Below are positions 8,494-16,946 of a DNA stretch of 64,000 nt, in pieces. Origin of the DNA: Hyphomicrobiales bacterium (GTDB lineage Bacteria; Pseudomonadota; Alphaproteobacteria; Rhizobiales; Beijerinckiaceae). Each line of letters opens with the position of its first letter. The stretch's first letter is position 1. A model generated the notes under the pieces. That model saw only the letters and a program-made list of their open reading frames with translations. It did no database searches and was not told where the DNA came from. The stretch is from assembly GCA_027489955.1 (NCBI GenBank), contig JAIXYZ010000004.1, forward strand, positions 62,001 to 126,000, in the 5' to 3' direction. The position numbers and the translations under genes are program-made.

Positions 8494-9557
8494 GCGCGCC
8501 CTTCCGCCAGGAGTGTTAGAGGGCCGGCCAGGGCGATTGCCTCGTCCGCCTTGCCAATAGGCCCGTCGCCTGCCCAGAAGAGATGAAGCTCGCCGTCGAC
8601 GAGTGTGAAGTCGCAGTACCGGCGGTAGAGCCTCGCCGCATATTCTTCCTCGCCGGCCATTGCGAGTGCGACGATGGTGTCCTCCAGGGTGACGCTCGCG
8701 AAGCCCACCTGGTCCTCGCCCGCTGGATGAAGCTCTGCCTGGTAGGTCGCGACTGCGCTCTTTACGAGGGTGTTGAGACGGGGGGCGATCACGACGAACC
8801 GGCCTTCATCGTAGTCGCCCCGCATCAGCATCGCCTGTGCAAGCAGATGCTCGCGGAAGACCTGCTGGCAGGGGTTCGTCCGGAGCGCCGGCTTGCTCGG
8901 ATCGATGAAGAGCCCCGAGGCGTCGGCGAGGTCGTCATAGCGCGGCCGGATCGCCGGCACCGGCTCCTGGCAGGACTCCGAGTACTTGGTCTCGATCGCG
9001 ACGAAGCCCTTGCGGCCGGCCGGTGTCTCGTAGCGCAGGAAGACGTCGAAGGCGCTGTGGTCGCCTGTGAGCGCCGGATCGCCGCGTCCCGGCGAGTGCT
9101 CGAACAGGATGGCCTGCACCTTGGCGCCGTCGAGATCGGGGAACAACTCGACCAGGACGCGGGAGGCGAACGAAAGGTCGAGCTTGAGCAGGCCGAAGAC
9201 GTTGAAGGCCAGCGGCATCGAGCTGAGCAGGTTGGCATAGAGCCGCGCCTCGTCGATCATCGCGGCCGGCTCGCGATAGGCGAGCTCGCGGCGCACGAGC
9301 CAGGCGATGGCCGGACGCATGAAGTTGGCGCCCGCGCGTGCCGCTGCGGGGCTGATCCGGGAGCCTAGCTTTTTGCGCTTGGTGCCGACCTTGTAGCTGC
9401 CGATCGGCAACTCGCGGTCCTGCCGCCAGATGCTCTGGAGAAGACGCGCGGCCGAGCGGAAGCGGTGGTCCAGCGGCTCGAAGATATGGTGCCTGCGGAG
9501 GAGCTCCTCCGGCAGCAGCGGGACGTGCGTTAAAGTGTCGGGAAGGTCGGGCGTCAT
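8490..9557 (-). CDS. PD-(D/E)XK nuclease-like protein (PGN_0703-type)
   Basis: A 355-residue protein. The centre carries FDVFLRYE (Asp171) and, 18 residues on, FVAIETKYSES (Glu189-Thr-Lys191). This D...ExK arrangement is that of the PD-(D/E)XK nuclease fold. Overall it resembles the family annotated as PGN_0703-type putative restriction endonucleases. The ATG has a strong AGGAGG 5 nt upstream. It is the first gene of an operon with DUF2958 and a 141-residue unknown. No methyltransferase gene accompanies it, so a classical restriction-modification pair is not supported. The DNA or RNA target is unknown. Confidence 0.7.
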   Translation of the reverse strand: MTPDLPDTLTHVPLLPEELLRRHHIFEPLDHRFRSAARLLQSIWRQDRELPIGSYKVGTKRKKLGSRISPAAARAGANFMRPAIAWLVRRELAYREPAAMIDEARLYANLLSSMPLAFNVFGLLKLDLSFASRVLVELFPDLDGAKVQAILFEHSPGRGDPALTGDHSAFDVFLRYETPAGRKGFVAIETKYSESCQEPVPAIRPRYDDLADASGLFIDPSKPALRTNPCQQVFREHLLAQAMLMRGDYDEGRFVVIAPRLNTLVKSAVATYQAELHPAGEDQVGFASVTLEDTIVALAMAGEEEYAARLYRRYCDFTLVDGELHLFWAGDGPIGKADEAIALAGPLTLLAEGRA

Positions 9558-9894
9558 GAAGCCTCCTGTCGGTGATGACGAGGAGGGTTCACCTAGGCAG
9601 TCAGGAATATTACAGATTTAGGAAAATAAGCATTTGACCCGCGTTGGCGGGGCTAGTTGCGAAAGCGACAGCGGGCGAGCGATTATTGCTCATCCGCCGT
9701 CGCAGAAAATTACGCCGGCGTTGCAAATTTTGTAATTTTATTGCGAATTAACGCCGGTCCAGCAGAAAGTTGGCTCGGCTCGTGTGGGTCGAGGGGGTGT
9801 TTTCACTATATCTATGGGTAGCGGGCCAATTCGGCTCCAATCCCGCCCCGCCGTGGCAGGCCCTCTACGCTTAGTTAGCTTAGAGAGGCCAATC
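9558..9894. promoter_or_regulatory. AT-rich divergent intergenic region with 8-bp inverted repeat
   Basis: This lies between the nuclease cassette (leftward) and the small Rep-module gene (rightward). Around 9700-9760 it is much richer in A+T than its surroundings and contains AAAATTAC (9706-9713) and its perfect inverse GTAATTTT (9732-9739), separated by 18 bp. The arrangement suits a regulator site or a replication-related element. Promoters for both directions should be here, but I could not place them firmly. Confidence 0.4.
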
Positions 9895-10071
9895 ATGCAA
9901 GACAATGATCCTAAAGACGACGATCCGTTCGACGCGATGGCGAAGGCCGCCGCGAACCGGAAGTTGCCGGAGCCTGTTCGTAAGGCGCGTCGCCCGACGA
10001 AGGCGCTGCGGCCCAAGCCACAGCCCCCCATCCAGATGCCTAACCTGTTCGAGGGCTTCAAGGAACCCTGA
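9895..10071 (+). CDS. Small hypothetical protein upstream of Rep-like gene
   Basis: A 58-residue protein, acidic at the start (MQDNDPKDDDPFDAMAK) and basic/proline-rich after (RKARRPTKALRPKPQPP). It has no predicted membrane segment. A purine-rich AGAGAGG lies 7 nt before the ATG. It precedes the HUH Rep-like gene by 90 nt on the same strand and probably belongs to its module. I do not recognise the family; it may be a small accessory or copy-control protein, which is a guess from position only. Confidence 0.55.
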   Translation: MQDNDPKDDDPFDAMAKAAANRKLPEPVRKARRPTKALRPKPQPPIQMPNLFEGFKEP

Positions 10072-10161
10072 TCGCCAGGGTCCACCTCGCATTCATCCGA
10101 CGAAGGCCGGCGCTCCTGTGGGCGCCGTGCCCGTCGTCGCGCCATTTCCGAAGGACATCCT

Positions 10162-11196
10162 ATGACTGACCAGAGTTCGCCGCCGAAGCCGCCTTCCATT
10201 CTGCTCCCCACCTACAGCCACTTGTCGCCGCAACAACTGCGGGAGGGAGCGGCGCTCACCGCGCCGTTGCCTGGCGCGCATCCGATTTGGCCTCACCTGT
10301 CGACCAAGCCTCCCTTCGTCGGGCCCCCGGCTCCGAACCATCCGCGCGTCGCGGCGTGGATGAAGGCGCATCCGTTCCAGCCGGTGCCGAAGAAGCCGCT
10401 GAGGCGGTCAGTCCTCCGAAAGGAGGCTCTCAAGCTCTACAAGGCGATCGCCTTCGCCATGCGATATCACGGCGTGGTTCTGAACACCCACTTGACCATC
10501 CCTTGGGGCTATCTGGGGGTGTCCGATGGCGAGCAGGCGGCGTGGTTGCTGACGCGCTTCAATCATGAAGCCGGCAAGTGGCTCAAGGTCGGCGACGCTA
10601 TGAGGCCGGGACGTAAACGCCGCACTCAGCGCGGTAGCAGCGAGGGCTCCGAGCACTTTTACGTCTATGTCCATGAATGGGGCCGGCGCCACGGGCTGCA
10701 CACCCACGAACTGGCCTTCATCCCGCCCGCGAAGAGACACGCTTTCGAAAGCTGGGCGGAGGCTTGCCTCGCCAGGCTATGCAGACGCGCACATATTCCG
10801 GCACCGGCGTTGAAGATTACGGGGCCCTACTGGTCGATGGAACATAAGCGCGTCTGGCTCTGCTGGAAATGGTTCCGGTACATCACGAAGACGCTCGACC
10901 CCGATTACCACGTCCGCTTCCCCAACAGGACGTTGAGGCAGGCCAGGGAGCTGTTCGACCCGGGACACTTTTATGAAGGTGATCAGATCAATTGCGACCA
11001 ACTGGCCTCTGGTTCGCGCAATATCTGGACACAGGCGCAGATCGCAGCCGGCTTCGTGCCGCGGCTATACGAGCCCGATGTCACCGACATCTATGACGGC
11101 GCCGAACTGGACGAACATCGCTGGGCGCGCATCCAAGCGGCCGAGGAAGCGAAGCAGGCGGAGTTCATCCGTGGGCTCGACACCTTGAACCTCTGA
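10162..11196 (+). CDS. HUH endonuclease / rolling-circle Rep-like protein
   Basis: A 344-residue protein. Three elements appear in the order expected for HUH replication initiators: LNTHLTIPW (108-116, like motif I), GLHTHELAFIP (178-188) with His180-Thr-His182 between hydrophobic residues (motif II), and FRYITK (238-243) with Tyr240 and Lys243 (motif III YxxK). The N-terminal 80 residues are proline-rich. Such proteins nick one strand at an origin and initiate rolling-circle replication of small plasmids or ssDNA phages. Here the gene lies between a 58-residue ORF and the integrase, in an apparently integrated copy. The assignment rests on motifs only; I cannot name a specific Rep family. 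Confidence 0.6.
   Translation: MTDQSSPPKPPSILLPTYSHLSPQQLREGAALTAPLPGAHPIWPHLSTKPPFVGPPAPNHPRVAAWMKAHPFQPVPKKPLRRSVLRKEALKLYKAIAFAMRYHGVVLNTHLTIPWGYLGVSDGEQAAWLLTRFNHEAGKWLKVGDAMRPGRKRRTQRGSSEGSEHFYVYVHEWGRRHGLHTHELAFIPPAKRHAFESWAEACLARLCRRAHIPAPALKITGPYWSMEHKRVWLCWKWFRYITKTLDPDYHVRFPNRTLRQARELFDPGHFYEGDQINCDQLASGSRNIWTQAQIAAGFVPRLYEPDVTDIYDGAELDEHRWARIQAAEEAKQAEFIRGLDTLNL
10683..10758 (+). repeat. 76-bp inverted repeat, left copy (inside rep-like gene)
   Basis: These bases encode the HUH motif II region of the Rep-like protein. They recur inverted at 11236-11311 without gaps and with 5 mismatches by my count. Confidence 0.85.
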
Positions 11197-11762
11197 CGAA
11201 GGGGGCGCCGGTAGGGTCGGTCATGGCCTTGCCGGCGCCCAGCTTTCGAAATCCTGCCTCTTCGCGGGCGGGATGAAGGCCAGTTCGTGGGTGTGGAGGC
11301 CGTGGCGCCGGTCCGGAATTGCGGTTCTGGAAGCCGAGGCGTGCTGGTCTGGAAACTCGTCGAAGGAAGGCGAACGAAGGCAGGGAGATAGCAAGGGCTT
11401 TAGGGACTGCCGATTGGGGCGCCAGTCCTTGTCACCGGAAAAGGGCCAGGCGTTGAGAAAGATCAGAGGCATGCCGGGCTGATTGGATGTGTCGGCGGCG
11501 GAGGTGCCGGTCATGTTAGGAGGCATTGGGAGGAGGAAGGGTAAGGAAGGAGTGTTTGCCGGCAGTGGCACTGCCGGAGATCGGAGAGGGAGGGAGAGTG
11601 CCGGTGGAGGTCACCGGCGGTTGTAGGGAGTGGGTGGATGGAGATGGTGTATTGGAAGGGGGGTATAAGGGATAAAGTGCTTTGCGTAGGCGTTTCACAC
11701 CGGTCTGGCGCCGATTGAAGCCCCACTCCCAGAGCGTTTGCGGCTGGCTCAGTCCTCGCCCA
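11197..11762. other. Non-coding tail of Rep module: purine-rich tract with two hairpins
   Basis: After the Rep stop come the inverted rep fragment and then a G/A-rich plus strand from about 11505 to 11680. Inside it are two clean hairpins. One is CCGGCAGT/ACTGCCGG (11559-11577, 8-bp stem, 3-nt loop). The other is GCCGGTG/CACCGGC (11600-11618, 7-bp stem, 5-nt loop). Strand-asymmetric DNA with hairpins beside an HUH gene is what a rolling-circle origin or ssDNA packaging signal can look like. No gene is visible here. Confidence 0.5.
11236..11311 (-). repeat. 76-bp inverted repeat, right copy
   Basis: Inverted copy of 10683-10758 (5 mismatches in 76). On the minus strand it still reads as RRHGLHTHELAFIPPAKR within an open frame, but the sequence upstream of it does not look like the rest of the Rep protein. 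It is a fragment, not a second gene. Confidence 0.85.
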
Positions 11763-13307
11763 TCAATCCAGCTTGAGCGTGGGGATCTTCGAGATTTCCC
11801 GGTAAAGCGCCTCCATGGGGAACTCGCCGTAGGTGTCGGCGACGGTCTTGCGCTGATGGCCCGTGATTGCGTCGACGATGTCGGGCGCCAAGCCGTGGCG
11901 GCGCCCGAGGGTCTTGAGACGGTGGCGCCAGGAATGGTTCGGCGCCAGGCGCTCGTCGGTCAGGCCGAGGTTGCGAACCCATCGGCCGAGCACTTTGGTG
12001 CCGTTTCCGCCGCGGCTGCCGAAGCGATCGGCGGGCAGGTCGGCGAAAAGCGGTCCCTTCTTCACCTTGCGGACGAACTCCAAGAACTGTGCCTCGATCA
12101 GCGCGGGGTGCAGCGGCACGGCCCGCTCGGAGCCGGCGGTCTTGATCGAGCCTGCCTGCGGGTCGATCTTGAAGCACCAGATACCGTCGATCTCGACGAC
12201 GTCCTCCCGGCGGAGCTGGCAGATTTCAGCGACACGGGCGCCGGAATAAGCGCAGAGGAAGGGCACCCAGCGCTTGACCGCGTCCTTCTCCTTCGCCGCG
12301 GCCGCGAGGACGGTCTTGGCTTCGGCCTCAGTATAGCTTCGCCGCGAGCCGGCGGCCTTGCTCTTCACGTCCATCGTGATGCGCTCGGCCGGGTTGCTCG
12401 GCAGCTTCCGGTTGTCGACAGCCCATTGCAGAATCGCCCGGATGGGCACGAGATTGGCGTCTCGGATCGTCTTGGGCTTGAACCCAGCCTCGATCAGCGA
12501 GGCTTTCCAGCGCAGCATATCCTCCGGCGTCACGCTGGCAGCATCGTCGTGGCCGATTGACTTCTTCAGCTTCTCGACCACGGCCTTCCAGGCGTAGAGC
12601 GTCTTGGCCGCGGGCTTCTTCTCTGCCGCCCAGCCTTTGACCAGGTCTTCGAACGAAACCGTAAGCGCTGCCCGAGTAGCTGCAGAATCGCTCTGAGCGG
12701 TATTGAACTGCTTCGACGGACGGGTCGGCCCATCGTCGTCGAGGTTGCCTTTGCGCCATTCGAGCAGTCTGCGGCTCGCACGTTGATAAGCGTGGGCGAT
12801 GGCTTCAGCATAGAGTTCGCGACTGCGCTCATCGACCAGCAACCCCTGGTCTCTTAGGCTCTCGTCAGCACGGTCGCGGCACCGCTGTTCCAATCGGCCA
12901 ATCTCCTGCAGATCGGCATAATATCGGCGGCGAGCCTCAGAGTCCTCCGGAGCTCCAGAATACTCCAGGTTCATGAAGCAATGTTGCCCCCACACCATGA
13001 CCCAGGGGTTATCGCTTGGATCGTTGCGATAGAGCGCTAGCCACTCGTCGTGCTGAGCCTGCGCCAGCTCGTGTGCTTCGCGCTCGGTCAATCTGCGCGG
13101 TCCGATCTTCAGATTTGCCCAGCGTTCCTCGACAGCCGCGAGGGCCGCGAGATGCTTGCGCTTCGCCTCGGCGGGATCGCGGGTGCCAAGGCTATGCTTC
13201 ACCTCGCGCTTGCCGACGAGCTTCTGCAGGTCGTCCGGCACGCGCTTGCGAAGCCAGTAAATGCCGGTCTTGGGATGCTTCCAGGGACGGGCCATTGCCA
13301 GAGCCAT
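11763..13307 (-). CDS. Tyrosine recombinase / site-specific integrase
   Basis: A 514-residue phage-type integrase. The N-terminus [20 protein letters not shown] is the usual arm-binding start of this group. A central SAM-like region follows (from about 220), then the catalytic domain with Arg in [11 protein letters not shown], His458 and Arg461 in HSWRHR, His484 in TGHQR and the nucleophile Tyr493 in ADTYGEF. The open frame continues through the tRNA-Ser gene; I chose the ATG at 13307 because everything before it is tRNA sequence. The start lies 88 bp from the tRNA 3' end, so the enzyme very likely integrates the island there. It appears intact and could be active. Confidence 0.9.
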   Translation of the reverse strand: MALAMARPWKHPKTGIYWLRKRVPDDLQKLVGKREVKHSLGTRDPAEAKRKHLAALAAVEERWANLKIGPRRLTEREAHELAQAQHDEWLALYRNDPSDNPWVMVWGQHCFMNLEYSGAPEDSEARRRYYADLQEIGRLEQRCRDRADESLRDQGLLVDERSRELYAEAIAHAYQRASRRLLEWRKGNLDDDGPTRPSKQFNTAQSDSAATRAALTVSFEDLVKGWAAEKKPAAKTLYAWKAVVEKLKKSIGHDDAASVTPEDMLRWKASLIEAGFKPKTIRDANLVPIRAILQWAVDNRKLPSNPAERITMDVKSKAAGSRRSYTEAEAKTVLAAAAKEKDAVKRWVPFLCAYSGARVAEICQLRREDVVEIDGIWCFKIDPQAGSIKTAGSERAVPLHPALIEAQFLEFVRKVKKGPLFADLPADRFGSRGGNGTKVLGRWVRNLGLTDERLAPNHSWRHRLKTLGRRHGLAPDIVDAITGHQRKTVADTYGEFPMEALYREISKIPTLKLD

Positions 13308-13330
13308 TGTGTACCACCCGTGTGTACCAC
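13308..13330. repeat. Direct repeat TGTGTACCAC x2 before integrase
   Basis: Two copies of TGTGTACCAC (13308-13317 and 13321-13330) in 13-bp phase lie directly before the integrase start and between it and the tRNA attachment site. They could be integrase arm-type or excisionase sites, or an operator for the integrase gene. Confidence 0.55.
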
Positions 13331-13394
13331 TCGGGCGCTTGCAAGCTCTTGATTTGCCTAAGTTCTCTGGAAAATCAACCCCTTGCGGGATCGA

Positions 13395-13484
13395 TGGCGG
13401 ACAGGGCGGGATTCGAACCCGCGATACGGTTGCCCGTATACACACTTTCCAGGCGTGCGCCTTCAACCACTCGGCCACCTGTCC
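13395..13484 (-). tRNA. tRNA-Ser (anticodon GGA)
   Basis: A complete 90-nt tRNA on the minus strand, with the 7-bp acceptor GGACAGG/CCTGTCC, encoded CCA, a long variable arm typical of serine tRNAs, TTCGAAT in the T loop, and anticodon loop CTGGAAA giving GGA (reads UCC/UCU). Its 3' end faces the integrase gene and the island, so it is the integration target and remains intact. Confidence 0.95.
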
Positions 13485-13660
13485 GGCGGGGGGTTCTTAG
13501 GCGGGTAAGCCGCAAACATCAAGCCGGTCCGGCGCCCCGCGCCGGCTTGCCCCGCGCCCGGAAGCTCTGGACAATCACCCCGGGGGTGCAATCCGGGCTT
13601 GTGCCTCCTGCCTCCGCTCCTGTAGCAAGTGCATCCCGTTGACGGGGTTCGGGAATTTCA

Positions 13661-13984
13661 ATGCTTCGCTTTCTGGCGCGTCTGTCGGGGCTGCTGCTCG
13701 TCGCGGGAGGGTTCATCCTCGGCGTGATCGACGGCACGCGCTCGATCGCCGATTCGACGCTGGAACTGACCCCGCTGCGCGACACCGCCGCGCGCCTGTT
13801 CGGCGAGCGCTTCCAGGCCTTCGGGCCGGCGGTCGCCCGCGACGTCCACCCCTTCCTGTGGGATCCGGTGCTCGTTCATGTGCTGATGGCGCCCACCGCG
13901 CTCTATGCCGTGCTCTTCGGCCTCGTCCTGCTCTGGCTGGGCCGCGATCCCGATCCCGGCATCGGTTTCGACACGAAACGGTGA
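13661..13984 (+). CDS. Small membrane protein (conserved hypothetical)
   Basis: A 107-residue protein with two hydrophobic segments: [20 protein letters not shown] at the N-terminus and [21 protein letters not shown] near the C-terminus, with about 50 soluble residues between them that probably face the periplasm. Similar short two-helix proteins are common in Hyphomicrobiales without a firm function. The start has no strong ribosome binding site. It is the first core gene to the right of the tRNA-Ser attachment site. Confidence 0.65.
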   Translation: MLRFLARLSGLLLVAGGFILGVIDGTRSIADSTLELTPLRDTAARLFGERFQAFGPAVARDVHPFLWDPVLVHVLMAPTALYAVLFGLVLLWLGRDPDPGIGFDTKR

Positions 13985-14049
13985 TCCTGCCTCGCGTTTC
14001 CGGCCGGGCGACCCCATATCGGGGCGCACACGGACAAGGAGGCCCGACC

Positions 14050-14703
<654 letters not shown>

Positions 14704-14736
14704 CGCTCCTTGCGTCCGCCGCCCTTCCCTTTTAAG

Positions 14737-14767
14737 CCCGCGCTGGGTCCTTTCAGCGCGGGTTTTT
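14737..14767 (+). terminator. Intrinsic terminator after msrA, just before hisS
   Basis: A 9-bp stem CCCGCGCTG/CAGCGCGGG (14737-14745 with 14754-14762), an 8-nt loop and five T. It ends only 4 nt before the hisS ATG. Confidence 0.8.
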
Positions 14768-14771
14768 CTTG

Positions 14772-16370
14772 ATGTCGGGCGAGACGAAGAAGCAGTTCAG
14801 GCCGAAGGCGCGGCTTCCGCGCGGACTGGCCGACCGGAACGCCGCGGACATCGCCGCCACGCACCGGATGCTGGAGACGATCCGACAGGTCTACGAGCTT
14901 TACGGCTTCGAGGCGGTGGAGACGCCGTTCATCGAGTACACCGACGCACTCGGCAAGTTCCTGCCGGACCAGGACCGGCCGAACGAGGGCGTGTTCTCGT
15001 TCCAGGACGACGACGAGCAATGGCTGTCGCTGCGCTACGACCTCACGGCGCCGCTCGCCCGCTACGTCGCCGAAAACTACGACGCCCTCCCCAAGCCCTA
15101 TCGCAGTTTCCGGGCGGGCTACGTCTTCCGCAACGAGAAGCCCGGCCCCGGCCGTTTCCGGCAGTTCATGCAGTTCGATGCCGACACGGTCGGCTCCGGC
15201 AGCGTCGCGGCGGATGCCGAGATCTGCATGATGGCGGCCGACACGCTGGAGCGCCTTGGCATTCCGCGCGGGCACTACGTCATCAAGGTCAACAACCGGA
15301 AGGTTCTGGACGGGGTCCTGGAGGCCATCGGCCTGTCCGGGGACGAGAATGCCGGGCGGCGGCTGACCGTGCTGCGGGCCATCGACAAGCTGGACAAGTT
15401 CGGGCCGGAGGGCGTGCGGCTCCTCCTGGGCGCGGGACGCAAGGACGAGAGCGGTGACTTCACCAAGGGCGCGGGGCTGAGCGAGGAGCAGGCCGAACGC
15501 GTTCTCGCGCTCGTGTCATCCCCGGCGCCCGGCGGAGCCGGGCGGGAAGGGGATCCAGCCATCTCGCCCGGGGCTTCTGGATCCCCTTCCCTCGCTTCGC
15601 TCGCCGGGGATGACACCGGAGCACGGCTCGACCAGCTTGCGGCCCTCTTTGGGGCGAACGACACATCGCGCCAGGGCATCGAGGAGCTGCGGGCCATCCA
15701 CGCTCTCGTGGCGGCCGCCGGCTACGGCCCCGACCGCATCCGCATCGACCCCTCCGTCGTCCGCGGTCTCGAATATTACACCGGCCCGGTCTTCGAGGCG
15801 GAGCTCACCTTCGAGGTGACGGGCGAGGACGGGCGGCCCGTGCGGTTCGGCTCGGTGGGCGGCGGCGGGCGCTATGACGGGCTCGTCGGGCGCTTCCGCG
15901 GCGAGGATGTGCCGGCCACGGGCTTCTCCATCGGCGTGTCGCGCCTGTTCGCGGCACTGAAGGCGGTGGGCAGCCCCATCGTCGCGGGCGAGCGGCGCCG
16001 CGGCCCGGTCGTGGTGACGGTCATGGACAAGGACCCAGCCCGCCTGCCGGACTACCAGGGTTTCGTGCGCATTCTGCGCGACGCGGGCATTCCGGCGGAG
16101 CTCTATCTCGGCAGTTCGGGCTTCGGCCCGCAGATGAAATATGCCGACCGCCGCGCCAGCCCGTGCGTGGTCATCCAGGGTTCGGACGAGCACGCCCGCG
16201 GCGAAGTGCAGGTGAAGGACCTGGTGCTGGGCGCGGAGCTTGCCGCCATGGGGCGGGATGCGCGCGACCGGGCCGATTACCTGGAGAAGCAGGCCAGGGC
16301 GCAGTTCGCCGTGCCGGTGGCCGGGCTCGTGGACGCCGTGCGCGAGGTGCTGGCGCGCCACGGCGGATAG
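14772..16370 (+). CDS. hisS: Histidyl-tRNA synthetase with in-frame palindromic insertion
   Basis: Charges tRNA-His with histidine (class II synthetase). Motif 2 is seen in [18 protein letters not shown], the histidine A motif in [12 protein letters not shown], and motif 3 in [12 protein letters not shown]. The product is 532 residues, about 35 longer than I expect for this family. The excess lies at residues 248-282 ([15 protein letters not shown]... to DDTGARL), which are encoded by a palindromic element at 15513-15616. The insertion falls in the linker between the catalytic core and the motif-3 region, where related enzymes have a short variable loop, so activity may be kept. No Shine-Dalgarno is visible: a terminator hairpin sits directly before the ATG. 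Confidence 0.95.
   Translation: MSGETKKQFRPKARLPRGLADRNAADIAATHRMLETIRQVYELYGFEAVETPFIEYTDALGKFLPDQDRPNEGVFSFQDDDEQWLSLRYDLTAPLARYVAENYDALPKPYRSFRAGYVFRNEKPGPGRFRQFMQFDADTVGSGSVAADAEICMMAADTLERLGIPRGHYVIKVNNRKVLDGVLEAIGLSGDENAGRRLTVLRAIDKLDKFGPEGVRLLLGAGRKDESGDFTKGAGLSEEQAERVLALVSSPAPGGAGREGDPAISPGASGSPSLASLAGDDTGARLDQLAALFGANDTSRQGIEELRAIHALVAAAGYGPDRIRIDPSVVRGLEYYTGPVFEAELTFEVTGEDGRPVRFGSVGGGGRYDGLVGRFRGEDVPATGFSIGVSRLFAALKAVGSPIVAGERRRGPVVVTVMDKDPARLPDYQGFVRILRDAGIPAELYLGSSGFGPQMKYADRRASPCVVIQGSDEHARGEVQVKDLVLGAELAAMGRDARDRADYLEKQARAQFAVPVAGLVDAVREVLARHGG
15513..15616. repeat. Palindromic repeat element inside hisS
   Basis: The ends GTGTCATCCCCGGCG (15513-15527) and CGCCGGGGATGACAC (15602-15616) are perfect inverses. 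Inside, GGAAGGGGATCCAG faces CTGGATCCCCTTCC. The same design occurs between genes at 40436-40558, showing that it is a dispersed repeat. It is read through in frame as about 35 residues of HisS. Confidence 0.9.
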
Positions 16371-16544
16371 GCCGGGCAAGACGGGGAGGATGGGCGCCGC
16401 TCTCGTCGGCGGCCCTCCACCTTGGCCGCGCTGGCCGCGCCGCCGTCATGGTCGGACCTGTCCCGACCATCCACGTCTGCGGTGAAGACATCCGCGCTGC
16501 GATCCCTTTCTGACAAGGGAAGGTGGCCGGCGCGTCGGCGCTGG

Positions 16545-16662
16545 ACGGGTGGGCGTCTTTTGAATGTGGAAGCCCCACCCGGCGCTTCGCGCCACCCTCC
16601 CCTTGCGGGGAGGGATCACCCGCGCGCTGGATGGCTTCGCTTGCGCTCGCAATGACGCCTGG
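16545..16662. repeat. Repeat-like intergenic sequence after hisS
   Basis: Holds GGCGC-TTC-GCGCC (16581-16593), CCCTCCCC-TTGC-GGGGAGGG (16595-16614), and the stretch GGCTTCGCTTGCGCTCGCAATGACG, which I recognise as a kind of sequence repeated between genes in many Hyphomicrobiales. The remaining bases from 16371 to 16693 show no gene. The hairpins may end transcription from both sides (hisS and the leftward operon). Confidence 0.55.
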
Positions 16663-16693
16663 GTCAAGACCGCCCGACGATCCGGCCGGGTCG

Positions 16694-16936
16694 TCAGCCC
16701 GCCGCGCGGTTCGCAAGCACGATCTCCCGGACGCCCACGGCCGCGCAGGCGGCGTGCGCCGCCATGCCCAGCAGGAACGCGCTCCTGTGCCGGGCGAAGG
16801 TGACCCCGCTGTCGGGGAACCCCGCGAACAGGTCGGCAAGGCCCCCCATCTGCCCGGTGGCGAGGCCGAACAGGACGAAGAGCCCGTTCACGACGATGAG
16901 CACCCAGCCGAGGATCCTGCGGCGTTCCGACTTCAT
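16694..16936 (-). CDS. Small membrane protein (hypothetical)
   Basis: An 80-residue protein with two hydrophobic segments, ILGWVLIVVNGLFVLFGLATG and SAFLLGMAAHAACAAVGVREIV, separated by a short loop. A strong GAGGAGG precedes the ATG, and the gene follows the aminotransferase stop by 10 nt, so the two are in one operon. No family recognised. The C-terminus is short and basic. Confidence 0.65.
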   Translation of the reverse strand: MKSERRRILGWVLIVVNGLFVLFGLATGQMGGLADLFAGFPDSGVTFARHRSAFLLGMAAHAACAAVGVREIVLANRAAG

Positions 16937-16946
16937 GGCAGCCTCC

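Larger units (their letters stand above)
1..13394. mobile_element. tRNA-Ser-associated genomic island, right end (left end outside window)
   Basis: A tyrosine recombinase gene sits directly beside the 3' end of tRNA-Ser(GGA) and reads into this region. That is the usual layout of an island integrated into a tRNA 3' end. The content is accessory: a DUF4007/cysteine desulfurase pair, a broken IS3 gene, a helicase, an HEPN-like protein, a nuclease-like cassette and an HUH Rep-like gene, with long gaps between them. GC content is visibly lower than in the core to the right. I found no second copy of the tRNA 3' end inside the window, so the other attachment site should lie to the left of base 1. 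Confidence 0.65.

Noticed and set aside
11516-11726. Short minus-strand frames rich in Ser/Pro/Thr
   Set aside because: They are produced by the purine-rich tract on the other strand; low-complexity peptides without starts that make sense.
13308-13478. N-terminal extension of the integrase frame
   Set aside because: The peptide is just the translation of the tRNA-Ser gene and its flank; not a protein segment.
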